A DNA stretch of 64,000 bases, taken from Ampelomyces quisqualis. Taxonomy: Eukaryota > Ascomycota > Dothideomycetes > Pleosporales > Phaeosphaeriaceae. This document shows, in pieces, positions 33,131 to 46,085 of this stretch. A model generated the notes under the pieces. It saw nothing but the letters and a program-made list of their open reading frames with translations, made no database searches and had not been told where the DNA came from. Numbering within the stretch: position 1 is the stretch's first letter; every line of letters starts with the position of its first letter. Location of the stretch: contig JAGTXZ010000020.1 in assembly GCA_018398575.1 (NCBI GenBank), forward strand, positions 1,798,001 to 1,862,000. The letters are read 5' to 3'. A program made the translations under genes and the position numbers.

Positions 33131-36100
33131 AGTTGTTAAGAAAAAACGATGCTGTTAAAAGTATTTATAAAAACTTCTTTTGACTTCAAGTCTCTAACAG
33201 CTACTTAGAATCGACTGGAAGTAGTTATTTTAACTAAGAAGAGTACTGTTCTGTTTATATAGGAAGGCCTAGTATGTTTTTATACACTTAGCTATGCTAT
33301 ATACTAACAATATGCGCCTAAGAGTTCTCTAGACTATAGCACTACTTTTACGCCTTTGTCTAGCGCGCATACTCTTGTTGTAAACTTAACCTAAGGGTCT
33401 GTTCCGTAACTAGTCTTAGTATTATGGTTTTCAAGCTCTACTTTATACAGATAGCGCCTGTAGTAGTATAGTTAAGATCTTAACCTATATAACATTAACT
33501 AATTTAACAGCTAAATTACTATAGCTTGCAATCTTGTTAGGTTATCCTTAAAGAAAGGTATGCATATTGCACTCTTGTTTCTTATAGCCTAGTTATAACA
33601 CTTAGACGTTAATTGTAGACAGTGCCTAATCTTTAATAGGTTAAGGATTAGAGGTTAAAATACTAGCCGTTTGCGAGCTAAGGCTAGAGAACTAACAGTA
33701 GTTACTAGTACCAGATGCGCGTCCTAAACTTACATCTTGTCCTTACATGCCTAGAACGCAACTTCTTGTTCCTTATATCCTACCTACATAAAAAAGAAAA
33801 CTCTAGATAAAAACTTAACGTAACAGATTTGTCTTTAATCCCAATCCAACCTACACTATCCTGCGTAGTATTAGTTACTGTACTAAGACTATCTAACGCA
33901 AAGAACTATCTATAGTAGTATCTATGTTGCTTTGCACGTAAAATGCGCTTAGTAGAACAATAGGAAGCTACCTAGCACAAGAGTGCTTTTATACTGCACA
34001 AGATATATCCTATATAAGAATCCTAGTCTTAAGGTAATGTTGCGCTTTGCTTGTATCTTGTGCTGCATGCTAGGTACAGCGTGTTGTAGATCTGCGTTAG
34101 AGTCCTCAAAAACACTTATTTAGTAAACTAGCCTACTAATAGCCAAGGTAACGTTATCTGCCTCTATTGTAGCCTTAGTCCTAGCGTAGCAAAGCGCGCG
34201 CGCAGCAAGTTTATCTGCGCTGCTGCAATTAACAAGAAGAATAACACTAACCTATCTACTTGCGTTACTTAGGCTTACGTTAATTATAGGTATAGGTTAC
34301 TTATCCTAAATAGCTATAAATATTATCAAACTATAGATTTTATTAAATATTGTTACAATAACAAGATCCTGTTAGCTGTCTTTCCTTCTTATTCTCTCTA
34401 GATTACTTAAAAGAGCTCTTAACCTACCTCTACAAGAGCTAAAGACTTCTTCCAATTAAGGAGAGCGACCTCTTCCCTTTTTTCTAGAAGGCCTAGATCT
34501 TCTTTTTTACAGAAAAGACTATTTTGAAGTAACTTAAAGCAACTGGGATATGTCTAATAGATTAGGCTATTATGCTTAAAAGATTCCAATTAAGGTAGAG
34601 ATAAGAGACCCTTACTAGCTTTTAATAATAGTAATTGGAGAAAGATAAGAAAGCTTTTCTAGCCAGCTGTAACAGAAGGGGCTAAAAGTAGGCTAAGAAA
34701 GCTTAATTACTTACTCTGTAACAAGCAGATTCTAAGTAGAGTAAACAGTAACAAAGCTAACATTTAATAGGTATAGGCACAATTAATTCTGGTATAAGGT
34801 TAAACAAGTGTTAATTAATAAGTATGTATAATATTAGGCTTAAGAAAACAGGAGCAAAAATTTGTGTTAAGACAAATCTAAGTAAATTAGGACAGCTGGT
34901 TATTGTTAAGGATAGTTTAGCATAATATTAGAGGGACTATAACAGCCTCTTATCCTAGCGCTTTTTGGCAGCCTTAGCCTGCAGCTGCACCTGCGACTCC
35001 TGCATAATTTGCAGCTCTTTGGCTTGCATCTTCTCTGCTTATTCTCTTATATACCTATATGTTTGTTAGTACTTTAAGCTAACTTTATAGTAAAACCTAC
35101 CTATTGTCTAATAATTTTGGCTGCGCAGCTAGTTAAGAGTTTCCTGTATTGCGCTCTATACTGCGTAATAATACTAAATTAAAGTTAGTTCTATGTAATC
35201 GCGGTATGCTTTCTAAAAGTAAGTATTGTCTGTTCTTACCTTAATGTTGTTGCAGCGTAATAACAGTAACTAGTCTAAGGTACTATAGTATAGCAACTAA
35301 TACTATGTAGGATAATATAGGTTAGTTTAGGAATTAAAGACAAATCTCTTAGACTTTATAGTAAGTTTGTTGCACTTCTAGTTAAGTTATCCTATACTAT
35401 CTTAGCTATTGCTCTCTAGTTCTGTTTAGCGTGGCTGCAGAAGCAATAGTAGCTAAAGAGGCTTGCAGCCTGCACTCGTCTTAATAGTGTAATCTCTGCA
35501 ACTAAAAATGTAATCTTTATACCTTATCTAAGGCACGCGCTAAGACTTTCTATACAAGTAAGAGTATTTCTAACAGCACTTATATTTTTACTAACTAGCA
35601 TATTCTACGCGCTTTCTGCGTATAGAGCAAAACACTACGCTTATATATAAGTTCTCTTACTATTATTGCGTCTTAATGTATTGTTTCCTGTATAATTTTT
35701 TATACTATTATCTTAGCTCTAGTTACTTTGCACCTAGCTCCTTCTATTAAGTACGCCTCGCAATCTAGCTTTACAGAACTCTAATAAATAGCTTCTATAG
35801 TACGCTTTAAGCGCTTATATAGACTAGATAAGGCAAAAGGCAATAACTACTTAAGCTTAGCGCGTACTTCTATTACACGTCTAATTATATCTTATAAGGC
35901 ACAAAATAGGGTTATTGTTCCGCAATACTACTACAGCAACTAACTATCTATAGTAGTATGTAAGGTGTAAGATAAGGCTAGCAGGTAAGGCGTAATAGAG
36001 GAGGTTAGCAAGAGGGTTAAGGCTAGTAGACAAGACATAGCAGCTAAGCTAAGGAGTTAGCAGGAAGTTTTAAGGGCCTGCTAAAGCAGAAAGCAGCTAA

Positions 36101-37945
36101 CTGCGTCGCCTAAACAGGCAGGGGGCAACAACGCAGCCTAAAGGCGCGCAATCTGCAACAGCAGCTACAGAACTAGCTAATAGTTTAGTGTATAGAGTTG
36201 TAGGTTGTTAGTTATAGAGATTGTAGAGATTAACGCGAGGGCAGAGGCGAGGGTGCTAAAGCAGGTTAGAGGGAGCTAATAGCAGCTGCTAGCAGGCTAG
36301 TAAGGCTAGAGCTAAGAGATGTAAAAGAGATTCTAAGTGCACTCTGCGCTGGTAAGACTACAGACGCAAGTAGAGAGGGAGATAAAGAATTAAAGCTACG
36401 TTAGCAAGAGGTAGGGCTAGGAGCTAGAAGCCAAAGGCTTTGGAGTTAGGGTAGCTACTGCCTCTACAGGCGCATAGCCTAAGGCATTGCTAACAACAAC
36501 TCTGCAGTTACCAGAAAATTGCGCTAAACCTCTTTGCGCCTATAAAAAGCGTTAGCGCATTATTAGCTACAGTTATTAGTAGTTAAGTTATTGTGCTTTA
36601 AAAAGCATTATTGCGGAAAATACCTAGCAGAATAGGGCACATTAGAGCTGTGTTATTAGGTTTGCAGGTATGCTGTACTAGGCTGTGCAAAGCGAAATGC
36701 GATTTTGGTGCTTAGAACCTTACCTAAGATCTACGCTGTCCTCTACTCTAACAATAGTGCCTAGTTCTTATCTCTATCTTCTCTTAGAATACAATTGCCT
36801 TGCTTACTAGCTCTTAACATAACAATAACTGCTCTAGCTTAGCGCGTACTTCCAAGAATAAGGATATAAGTACCCTAATATCAGAGGGTGCTTTAGTTAA
36901 CTAGGGCAGTAGCTAGGTTTGTCTAGACGCTGCAGTTTGTAAACCTAACCAGCTGTAACGTTAACTAACAACTTTAGCTACCTAGGTTGCAGATAAGGTA
37001 GATTGCGCTTTAAATTGATTATAGTAGCTCTAAAGCTATTGCAACAGTTAATCTAATTGCTATGTTATAATCTCGCAAATAATATAGAGGCAGCTAACCA
37101 ATAGCTACTAAGGTGCATAATATTCGTTATAACAGATACTAATATAATCAAAACTTACATATAACATTAGACTCTTAATAGCAGGGCAGCTTCTAAAGAA
37201 GAGCATAAGATCTTTTCAAATAATTTAACGTTAGGCTTTAACACTAACACACATTCTACTACAAGCAACTCTATTCGCAAAGCTACCTACAGCTATACTT
37301 AAAGTAATCTAAGGTAAACACTAGGTAAATATTCTATATATAACCTTATTGTGCTAACATATTACTGCCTAATCTATAGCTTCTTATCTATTCTAACTTA
37401 ATTAACTTCCTATTAACTCTCTACGGCTTCTACTATTACAACTATACAACTTTATATATAAGCTCTGTTAGTTACTTGTAGTAAGGGGATAGCAAAGAAG
37501 GCCGCTTTCTCTGTTATACTAAGGCAACTAAACTGTACGCCCTAAACTATTAACACATATAATAAGTATTATAACCCTAGAGGTTAACTTAAATATCTAT
37601 CGCGCAAAGTTTAAACCAGAGAATCAGCTAGTTACTCTAATACTTAATAACAATATATAATAGATCTTACACTCTTTTAGATGTATGCTTACTCTAATGC
37701 AAACAATTTTAGGCAGAATAAATACAAGATAGGGATTTTAAAGATATTAACTTCTACAATTTTAAACCAGTTGATTATCTAAGAAAAATGTTATAGAAGA
37801 TAAAAAAGCCTAGAGAAATTAGGCGCGTAGCTATAGGTAACTCTATACTAACTAACTAGAAGACGAATAAGGACAAGAATAATGTAACTCTTAATGCAGG
37901 GTAGATTGTAGTTGTGTATTTGATGAAATTCAAATTGGTCTGCAC
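33131..37945. other. RIP-degraded block, mostly unassigned
   Basis: Dense TAA/TAG in all frames, AT-rich. Two segments keep coding character: minus strand ~34,960-35,100, with a Lys/Gln-rich helix (EKMQAKELQIMQESQVQLQ), and plus strand ~35,960-36,430, rich in Lys, Arg, Ala and Gln. Both look like charged coiled-coil tails such as those of transposases or nuclear proteins, but no catalytic motif is seen. Nothing else is supported. Confidence 0.4.
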
Positions 37946-38360
37946 TTAGAAAACATTATTCCAAATCCTAAGGCTAGTATTGTAATCTAACATTACTTCT
38001 AACATGCAATTGCTACTGCTATTTATGCTACTTAGGGAAAAAACATGCACAGTACTAGTAAACGTTGTTATCCCTCTTTCTTCTTCCTCTTTCCTATAAT
38101 TGCTTCTTTTTATACTATTAAAGAGGCACTTGCCAAGTAAGGACCTTAAGTTTTTAACTAATTCCAGCTCTGCTAGGCTCTGCAAAATAACCTTTCTACT
38201 TAATAAACCAAGCGAGATCTCTAGCTTGAAATCTCTGTCTCTTTGGGCTACAATGTATAAACTTACAGTAGAAGTAAGTCTAATAGGTCCTATGTTTTTT
38301 CTGTTTTCTTCTAAATGTCTTATAAGACTTGTCTCTATACATTTAAGTAGGTAGTATAAA
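37946..38360 (-). pseudogene. Unidentified coding remnant without internal stops
   Basis: Minus-strand frame 38,360 to 37,946 is open for about 135 codons, unusual in this block. It includes TVSLYIVAQRDRDFKLEI, SLAELELVKNLRSLLGKCLF and a basic-acidic run RSNYRKEEEERG. No motif is recognised. It could be an exon of a decayed gene or a segment that RIP spared. Whether the ATG at 38,185 or an upstream exon starts it is unknown. Confidence 0.35.
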
Positions 38361-39572
38361 AGAATCTTCTCTAGGTTGTCTAAGTGAGCTACTAAAGCCT
38401 TCCCTTAATAAACAGACTCTATTAATAAATAGGGAGTAGGTAATTTAAGAAGGAGGTTTAAGCTAACAATTAATAACCTTGGAGTTAATACGCTAGCTTG
38501 CCTAGTTAGGTCTTAATTTGCACTAGAAGCGGAACCTAGCTAGGTGCTAGGACTTTTAGTGTTCTGCCTAACTTGTCTTAGAACTACTAGTTGTCTATTA
38601 AGAGTCCTAACTAGCAAGCTGTCCAAATCTAAAGTATCTAGCAGCTATCTACCTTAAGAATTTACGCTAGGATCTACAGAAGGCTCTTTAGCAGAGCCAT
38701 ACGTATATAACACGACTTCTTCTTAATGTATTCTTAACGCGCTAAATTAGTTAAATTCTTCTCCAGGTAGATAGTTTACTACAGATAATCTTTAGACTTT
38801 TAACTGCTTGTATAGATACGTAATTTCCTGTTACCTTTTGTTTACCTAATATATTAGTGTAGGCATAATTTTAGCAGCATCTGTTATTAACTAAATTAGT
38901 GCTACACGCTAATGTATTAGGGTTTTACCTACTCTTGCCCGCTTAGATAAGTTTGATAGCAAGTTAGTAGAAAGGTTTTGAAATTTCAGAAACTCTAGCT
39001 GCCTTTAATTGTTAAATAATTTTAGCACGTATCTTCCTCTTCTTAGGCATCTTGCGTTCCTATCTAAAATTATAGTTAGTTTATAATAAGACGCAGTTTA
39101 TCTACTTACAATAAGTTCCTAACTTTAAGAGAAAGGAAGAAGAGAGCAGCTATCCCTCCTAGCTTATGCGCTATATAAGCATATCTGCTTCTAGTATCTA
39201 TGTAGCCTTTAACTATTTTCTTGGCCTTAAAAGAACTTTTAGTTAGGAGGCTAACTTTTTGCAGAGCCTAAGTCAGCAATATTGCTAAGCGTCTCTAGCT
39301 ACTAAGGAGGTTAAAGACGACTACACAAGCGAACCTACAAAGTATTTTGTAGTGTATCTTAGCGTTATTAAGCACAAAGCAGAGAAAAAGGCTATAGTTT
39401 ACTAGTTGGTCAAGAAAAATTCTCTGCTCCTCTGTAATATTTCTTTGTATGTTAGCGTTCTAGAAATTGATTTTATAATTCTAGACTTTTTTAAGGAAAG
39501 CTTATATGTCCTAATACTCTTAGATCTTAAGGTAACTAATCTCTGCAATAGTTGCTTTAGAGATCTAAGATT
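38361..39572. other. RIP-degraded block
   Basis: AT-rich sequence with many stops. I could not assign any domain on either strand. It leads into the 18-bp minisatellite. Confidence 0.4.
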
Positions 39573-39925
39573 TTAACTAAGGGGTGCTGTTTAACTAAGG
39601 GGTGCTGTTTAACTAAGGGGTACTGTTTGACTAAGAGGTGCTGTTTAACTAAGAGGTGCTGGTTAACTAAAGGGTGCTAGTTAACTAAGAGGTACTAGTT
39701 AACTAGAGGTTGCTAACCAACCAAGAGGCGCTAGTTAACCAAGAGGCGCTAGTTGACTAAGAGGCGCTAGTCGACTAAGAGGCGCTAGTTAACTAAGAGG
39801 CGCTAGTTAACTAAGGGGTGCTGTTTAACTAAGGGGTGCTAGTTAACTAAGTAGTGCCAATTAACTAAGAGGTGCTAGTTAACTAAGTAGTGCCAATTGG
39901 CTAAGGGCAAGTAGTTGGCTAAGGG
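39573..39925 (+). repeat. 18-bp minisatellite, about 20 tandem units
   Basis: The unit TTAACTAAGAGGCGCTAG repeats head to tail with point variants (GGGGTGCTGT, AAGTAGTGCCAA and others). The period of 18 keeps reading frame. On the plus strand it encodes a hexapeptide Asn/Asp-Gln-Glu-Ala-Leu-Val. Most units have TAA where two units (~39,725-39,760) still have CAA, as expected if RIP converted Gln codons. It may be a decayed hexapeptide-repeat protein domain or a non-coding satellite. Confidence 0.9.
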
Positions 39926-41849
39926 ACTTTGGCAGTAATAATAAAAGGTATCGTTTTTGCAAAGAGCTCTAATAAAGTTTTGGCCTTATAGATAAAAGAA
40001 AGCGTGTTAACTATTTCCTTAACAAGCTAATTAAGAGCATAAGCAAAGACAAGTCTTGCGAAAAGGATAAACTTATAGTCTTATTAAAACCTTTACACAA
40101 GGCCGCTTTAATTCTAGCAGACAGGTCTGTTATACTTTGGTCTTAAGTAAGATTTGAATGTTCTACAGATTTTTCTGTTTCTAGCTTAGGTATTAGCAGT
40201 GTAGTAGACGATTACTTGCCTAAGAGTTGCTACAGAAGTAAGGTGTCTGCTGTTGCTTTTAGGACGCAGAAGAGAAGGCTATTGTTTACGCGTACATTCT
40301 AGTGTGCCAAAAACGCTCTAGCTTAATTGCTTTTTATGCAACAATCGCGCAGCGTTTCTTTACGCACTCTACTAATACAGCATCTCTATACAGATAATCT
40401 TTTAGCTTATAAAGCTAGCTACTAAGGCCTGTGCGAACTAGCTTACTTACACCTAAAATCTTAATGCAATTGTAGGAGTCTACGGCATTTGTAGGCAACA
40501 GAGGTCTAAGCTACACCCTAGTAAATTCAAGGTCTTCTACACGCCTAACTAAACTAACAGTAGAAAGTATATAGGTTGATAGCTAACCTCTAAGCTATTT
40601 CAGGCTGTTAACAACTAGAGGCAACAACGCGATTAATAGTAAGTTAGACAAGGATACAGCCGCAGCCCTAGAGATAAATTAGACGTTAATTAGTGTGCCT
40701 GCATCTGCAACTAACATAGACTAACTATATAGAATTTTCCTATCTAAGCAGATAGTAAAAGTTAGTACCTGGCTATTTTAACACGCGTAACAAAACAATA
40801 GCAAGTAGGATAGCTACGTTGCTATAGCTCTAGCGCCTAGGGTCAAATCTTTAGTAGATGCGCAGTAGTATTTAGAGGTGCAACAGAACTAGGTTAACCC
40901 TCTACTAGTGTCGTTTTGTAATAGAGTTCTAGATTAGGCGTCTCTTCTTAGGTATTCTTATCAGAGCATAAGATAATACATGCTGTTACTGTTACTCCTA
41001 TCTTATGCGACAGGTTTACGTAGCGTCCTGTCTATGCACTTACAGTGTCTAGTAGACTTCTACTACTTGCACTTGACTTTAATCTTATAAAATGCATAGA
41101 ACTTTCTTCTTCTAACACTACAATCTGCAACGTCGTTCCTGAAGGCTTAGGCCGCGTAACCTTTCTTCTAAACAGTCTGCCTGCATATGCTAATTGCTTT
41201 ATTAGTATACCAACTCTATAGTACTGCCCTGCGTAACTTTGATTAGCGTAGTGTTTAATAATTCTAGGCGCTTTAAATACGGACCACGCAAGCTATAATA
41301 AGGCCTACTATTACTAAGTCTATAATGCTAATCTTAGGACACTATTAGTTAACAAAACGTTCTGTAATGTAATTGACTTGTGCATAGATACAACTACTCT
41401 AGCTTAGACTAATAGCGTTTGATGCCTAACTAGACAATCTAAGACGTACTGCGCAGGTTGCCTTATATCTATATTCGCGTCTATACTGTTAGTTGGTAAG
41501 CGCTATAACTAGAGCTACCTCCTAGTAGTAATAGCCTTTCTATATCTAAATTAAGACCAAGAGGAGGGCTAGAGGCATTTCTATATTATACACCTATCCT
41601 GCGAGGCTAAGACGTCCTTTATCTATCGTCTTACTACTCTTGCGTCCTTTACTAGTTACCTTCCTGCACAACATCTAATTCCAAATAGCTTAACTCTCTA
41701 TATTTAAGAAAGAACAGTATGCAGTTAAAACGCTCTCTGCATTAAGCACGCATAGAATACTGCCTAAAACAAAGCTTAACTAAGACAAGAATTCTTAGCT
41801 TAGCCTGCTTAAGGTATGCTTTAGGTATAGGAAAGCCAATTTATCAAAT
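39926..41849. other. RIP-degraded block
   Basis: No domain assigned. A plus-strand segment around 40,620-40,800 shows a run of about 55 codons with few stops (NAINSKLDKDTAAALEINQ) but no known motif. Confidence 0.35.
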
Positions 41850-42800
41850 CGCCTTAGCTTTAGCTGTGTTAGTAACTCTAGGCCTATAGACTATAATAAC
41901 ATATCCTCTTAAAGAAACAGTACGTTACCTTACTTGCATCTATTATCTCTAAGTGCAATTCTAATTGAATATAGAGGAACGCGCGTTTTTTTGTACATAC
42001 AGAGGTTGCTTCCAAGACGCTTCTTTGCTACACTAGCACTAACAGCTAAAAAAATATAAAGACGCAAGTGCAAAGATTGTTGCAAAGAACTTACTTTAAA
42101 TACTAAGTATCCTTAAGTGTTACCAAGGGAATAGTGTTAAGATCTTTGGTTAATAGGTAGAACTGCAACGTACAATCCAACAGCTACAATAGTTTAGCTA
42201 GGACAATTATTACAAACTAAATAGTGCAAGCAATGCGTTACAGAAGTATCTTTACTTATAGATTCTATAGTATTACTTATTAATAAGACGTGTTCTTTGC
42301 AAGTGTCTTACCTACGTTAGCAGGTGTGCTGTAATCTTAGCATTAACAACAGGCACGCCTAAACGTGTATAAAAATCCTTAGCATACAATATTATTAAAA
42401 CTTCTAACCTTTGTTAGTACTGTAGGCCGCATAACATATTATGTTTTACACAAATGTAGGTGTTTATGCCGCAGTGTATCTTTCAGGAACTAGCGCTGCT
42501 ATGTAAGGTTTAGACTTATTAGCATTAAAGTACTCAAATCTAAACTGTTAAACAGAGTAGATAGTCTACTAATACCTCTTACGTAATCGCGCGTAGCTAG
42601 CGTCTTAGCAGCCTCTAAGAGCCTCTTACAGGCTCTTACTTTAGGGCCTTGCAGCCCTCTAACACGCTAGGCCTTCTAGCCTAAAGTATATGTATTTAGT
42701 AGAGTCTCTTTATCTAGCGAAAGTTTCCTACTAGACAGCAGCGCATAGCTTACTTTAACACTTAAACGGCTGTCTCTAGTTATAGTTACCTACATAAATC
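41850..42800 (-). pseudogene. Long decayed gene, family unknown
   Basis: One minus-strand frame is maintained for about 310 codons from ~42,800 to ~41,850. Nearly all interruptions are TAG or TAA at plausible Trp/Gln sites. Readable pieces include TITRDSRLSVKVSYALLSSR, GLQGPKVRACKRLLEAAKTL and KDTLRHKHLHLC, followed by a Cys-containing RRACC segment. The helical, Leu-rich pattern would suit an F-box/LRR-type protein, but this is a guess. No retroelement or transposase motif is seen. Confidence 0.4.
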
Positions 42801-44249
42801 TAGAGCTTAGCGCGTCTATATGCCCTATAGGAGGCTACTATAGGACAATAAATATATCTATCTATCTATCTACAGGCTCTTACTTGCCTTGCTATAGACA
42901 CACTACAATACCAAAAATTATGCCTTCTATTACAAACTAGCCTAGTATACAGGCTTAATCTCTGCTTTTAGATCTAAAGAAGTTGCGTATACAGGCCTTT
43001 CTTATAGGAACGATTTCAAGAAGCAGGGTTACTCTAGGTGAGCTGTAATGCAGTTACTAAACAAGTAATTAGTAGTAATTTATTAGCTAAGACAGCTTAA
43101 AGTCCCTGCTTACTGCTTATAGCGTTATAGTATACCTTACTTGTTTAATGCTACAGGTATGTAAACTGCCTTATTATCTCTATATGCGTGTATACTGTAT
43201 ACAGTTCTGTTAATCCTTGTGCTATTCTTTTATAAGTCTATAACTCTGCAGTTTACATCTCTAGCAGGACTATGCTGCCTACAAACACAGGAGAATAAGC
43301 TTTCTTTAGAATAGAGCTACTCTCTATATAGAAGAACTTTAAGACAGACGCATATCTAGTAATTCTATAGTGTTAAGTTATAATTTCCTACTGTCTCTTT
43401 ATCTTTCTGCAATTGCTAATCTTATGATGTGTTCTCTTACTAAATACAAACACTTACTAGAGACCTAAAAAAACAGTAAACTTTATTGTCTTTACAAGCT
43501 TAAGACTAACTAAGCTACAACAAATACGCTATAGGCCCGTTGCGCTTTCTTAACATTATTAATTCTATACTATTTTTAGTTACAATAATAGTAGAGCAGG
43601 AGGTTAAGCAGAGAAATGTGTAGCAAGAAAGCGAGTAGCAAGAAAGCAAGGAGCTACTACAGTAGTATTAAGTTACGAAGCAGTAGTAGGTAGTAACATA
43701 AAAGCTTTGTATATATCTAGCTGTTTGCTATTATTGCAGGTAGGACAATATATTAGCGCGTTAACTTCTCTAGTTAGTAAATATTCTTCTCTTAATCACA
43801 CGCTAAAAGGGTAGTCTATTAGTTTAGCAAGGAACGCTATCAAATTTTTAGAATAGCTTGTTTAATAAAGACGTTATCCAACTATATTGTATGTTAATTT
43901 TTGCATAGGGTCCTTAGTTTAGTTGTCTGAATTATGTTAAGAAGTCGCGTAGCGCGCTACTTTCGCGTGCTAGAAGTTAGCTACAGTGCTGTTAAGTACT
44001 GCTACCTGCTATTATATTACTAACATTACAGCTAAGCTAATAGTTTTAGAGCTAGGTGTTATAGTATATATGTACACAGACCTAACAAGGCTAAATTGCA
44101 TTGCCCTCTACTTCTTACCTTACAGCTCTCTTAGTCTTACTAGTTACCTTTCTACAGTATAGTTTACCTAGTTGCCTTACTATAGCATTACTATACGCGC
44201 TACTTAAACAGAGTGTAATTGCTATACAGTACAAAGAGCTAGTAATACT
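42801..44249. other. RIP-degraded block
   Basis: AT-rich, stops in all frames. No recognisable domain and no terminal repeats found by eye. Confidence 0.4.
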
Positions 44250-45370
44250 TATGCCAGAGTAGTTATAGCAGCACTTAGAAGAGCTTATTAATAACTAAAA
44301 AGACGCTATTAATTTTAGTGCAGTGTTAACAGAAAGCGTAACTCAATTAGAATATTACCTCTACTTAGGATATGTTTTTAGGAGCTTACTAGCATGCTAT
44401 TATTTTAACATTCCTTTAATTAGAAGAGAATAGCTGCATATTATATACCTAAGTCTTATTTCTTTCTCTTAAATAGAGACTTGCTCTTCTAGACCTAGAG
44501 TTGTAGTAGGTATCTTTGGCGTACTAAAGAAGGCGTAGTTTAAGAAGTAGTTTAAGCAAAGCAGGACTAGTAAACTTAAAATAAACGTTATTATAAAAAG
44601 ACATGTAAAACACTTCAAAAGGTATTTAGAAAAAGATATAGCTTAAGAACAATACTAAACAGTGTACAGCCTTAGTTCTAGCCCGCTTATATACCTGCTA
44701 TTATAGTCTGGTCTAAGTAATTATACCAAGATATACTATCTACTAGAGAAAAGATTTAAGGACCTTTTACAAGCTTTAACGCTCTATTTAAGCAATATCA
44801 AAAGGCCTGCGTTCTCCTACAGTATTTGAACGTTTACCTTAAGAGATACCAAAGAGCCTTAGTTTTTCTATAGCACGCAAACGTTTAAGTTAAGCAATAT
44901 AAAAGAGCTTAAGTTTTTCTATTATAAGCGCCTTAAATCTATCTCAAAAGAATTCCTAGACACAATTATATATTAGTTGTTCCAAAGACTTGCCTTAAGG
45001 TTGTTAAAGGAATATTTTAAGGAAGTATAGGATATAAACTTAACAAAAACAAACAAAGGCAGTTAGTATGCAGACTTTATTACTTTTACTAGCTACTAAT
45101 AACTTGCAGATGTTATAACAGTAGCCACAAGGCTTCTAGTACTGTACAGAGTCGACCACGCAAAGGGTAGAGCCCCCTAGACTAAAGAAATCAACAAGGT
45201 TGCAACATGCATAGTTAAAGAGATATTAACAGACTAATTTTTCGTGTTACTAGACTATTAAGTGGTAGAAGACGTCTTGCTAAGTCTATTCTACGTCGTA
45301 CAATATTATAAACATCGCTAGACCTAACTAATAAGTAACCCTAAGATAATTATAGAGTAGTAATATATAG
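44250..45370 (+). pseudogene. Long decayed gene, family unknown
   Basis: A plus-strand frame stays in register for about 370 codons. Segments include NFSAVLTESVTQLEYYLYL, RVVVGIFGVLKKA, RHVKHFKRYLEKDIA, NIKRPAFSYSI and KEINKVATCIVKEILTD. Stops are overwhelmingly TAG/TAA at Gln/Trp-like positions, as in the assigned pseudogenes. Two short blocks repeat the pattern Tyr-Ser-x-Gln-Thr-Phe, suggesting an internal duplication (~44,815-44,900). No family is recognised. It lies tail to tail with the 3CxxC zinc-finger remnant. Confidence 0.45.
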
Positions 45371-45514
45371 CAAGAAGACAGCAATCTCTCTACGTATAAC
45401 TATATTAAAAAACGTTAGTATTACTATTTATTGCCTCTACTAGCCCAACAAGTTCTTTATTGTAAAGCTTAAAGGATAATATAAGTAAATATAGAGTAAA
45501 GCTTACCTATAGTC

Positions 45515-45850
45515 CTAGACTTGCAGCGCCTACTTTTTACAAATACCTTGCTTGCAGCTCTTACAGAGCGTAGACTTATACAGTAGAGTCTTCTTCTTAG
45601 CAAAGTACTGCTTCTTTATTAGAATGCCTGCCTACGCCTTAAGCCTGTAGGCAACTTAATTAACGTAAGAGCTCTTATCTATTTTAAGAATACTAAGCTT
45701 TTTGCAGAACCTGCAACGCTAATTAAACACTATAGTATTGCAACTGCCCTTAGAGTATTCCCTAATTAATATAGTTACCTTTTTACTACTCTAGCTGTTA
45801 TAGAAACAGCCTTTGTTAGTGCACTTAAACGTGCCTATAACGTAAGTTAA
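45515..45850 (-). pseudogene. 3CxxC-type zinc-finger protein remnant
   Basis: The minus strand encodes F-K-C-T-N-K-G-C (~45,805-45,830), then KKVTILIREYSKGSCNTIVF, then RCRFCKKL (~45,700-45,725) and KSSYVN followed by VAYRLKA. It ends with CKSCKQGICKK (~45,530-45,562). The spacing and the VAYRLK/AG segment fit the zf-3CxxC family, a zinc-binding domain found in many small fungal proteins. TAG stops sit at Trp/Gln positions. A further minus-strand frame at 45,888-46,085 may be an upstream exon. Domain call is fairly firm; the gene is dead. Confidence 0.65.
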
Positions 45851-46085
45851 ATATTTTTTGTTAGCAGCGCTGTTGCTATCGTTATTGTTAAATTATAGTG
45901 CAGTAATTTAATCGTATACTGCGTTTACAACATTCTGATATAGGGATAGAAACATGTAGAAGATTTCTTTTTTGCCTATTTTTGATAGTAGGGCAATTGT
46001 TTCGCGAGGTAAAGCAGTAAGATACTAATACAAAGTCAGAAGTTATAGTACACGTAAGATATATAAAGGATCGCGCTAAAATCAA

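Noticed and set aside
39573..39925. Regular short repeats taken as a CRISPR array
   Set aside because: Units are contiguous with no spacers, and the host is a fungus.
44250..45370. Transposase or retroelement origin for the long plus-strand frame
   Set aside because: No DDE, RT or integrase motif could be seen, and no terminal repeats flank it.
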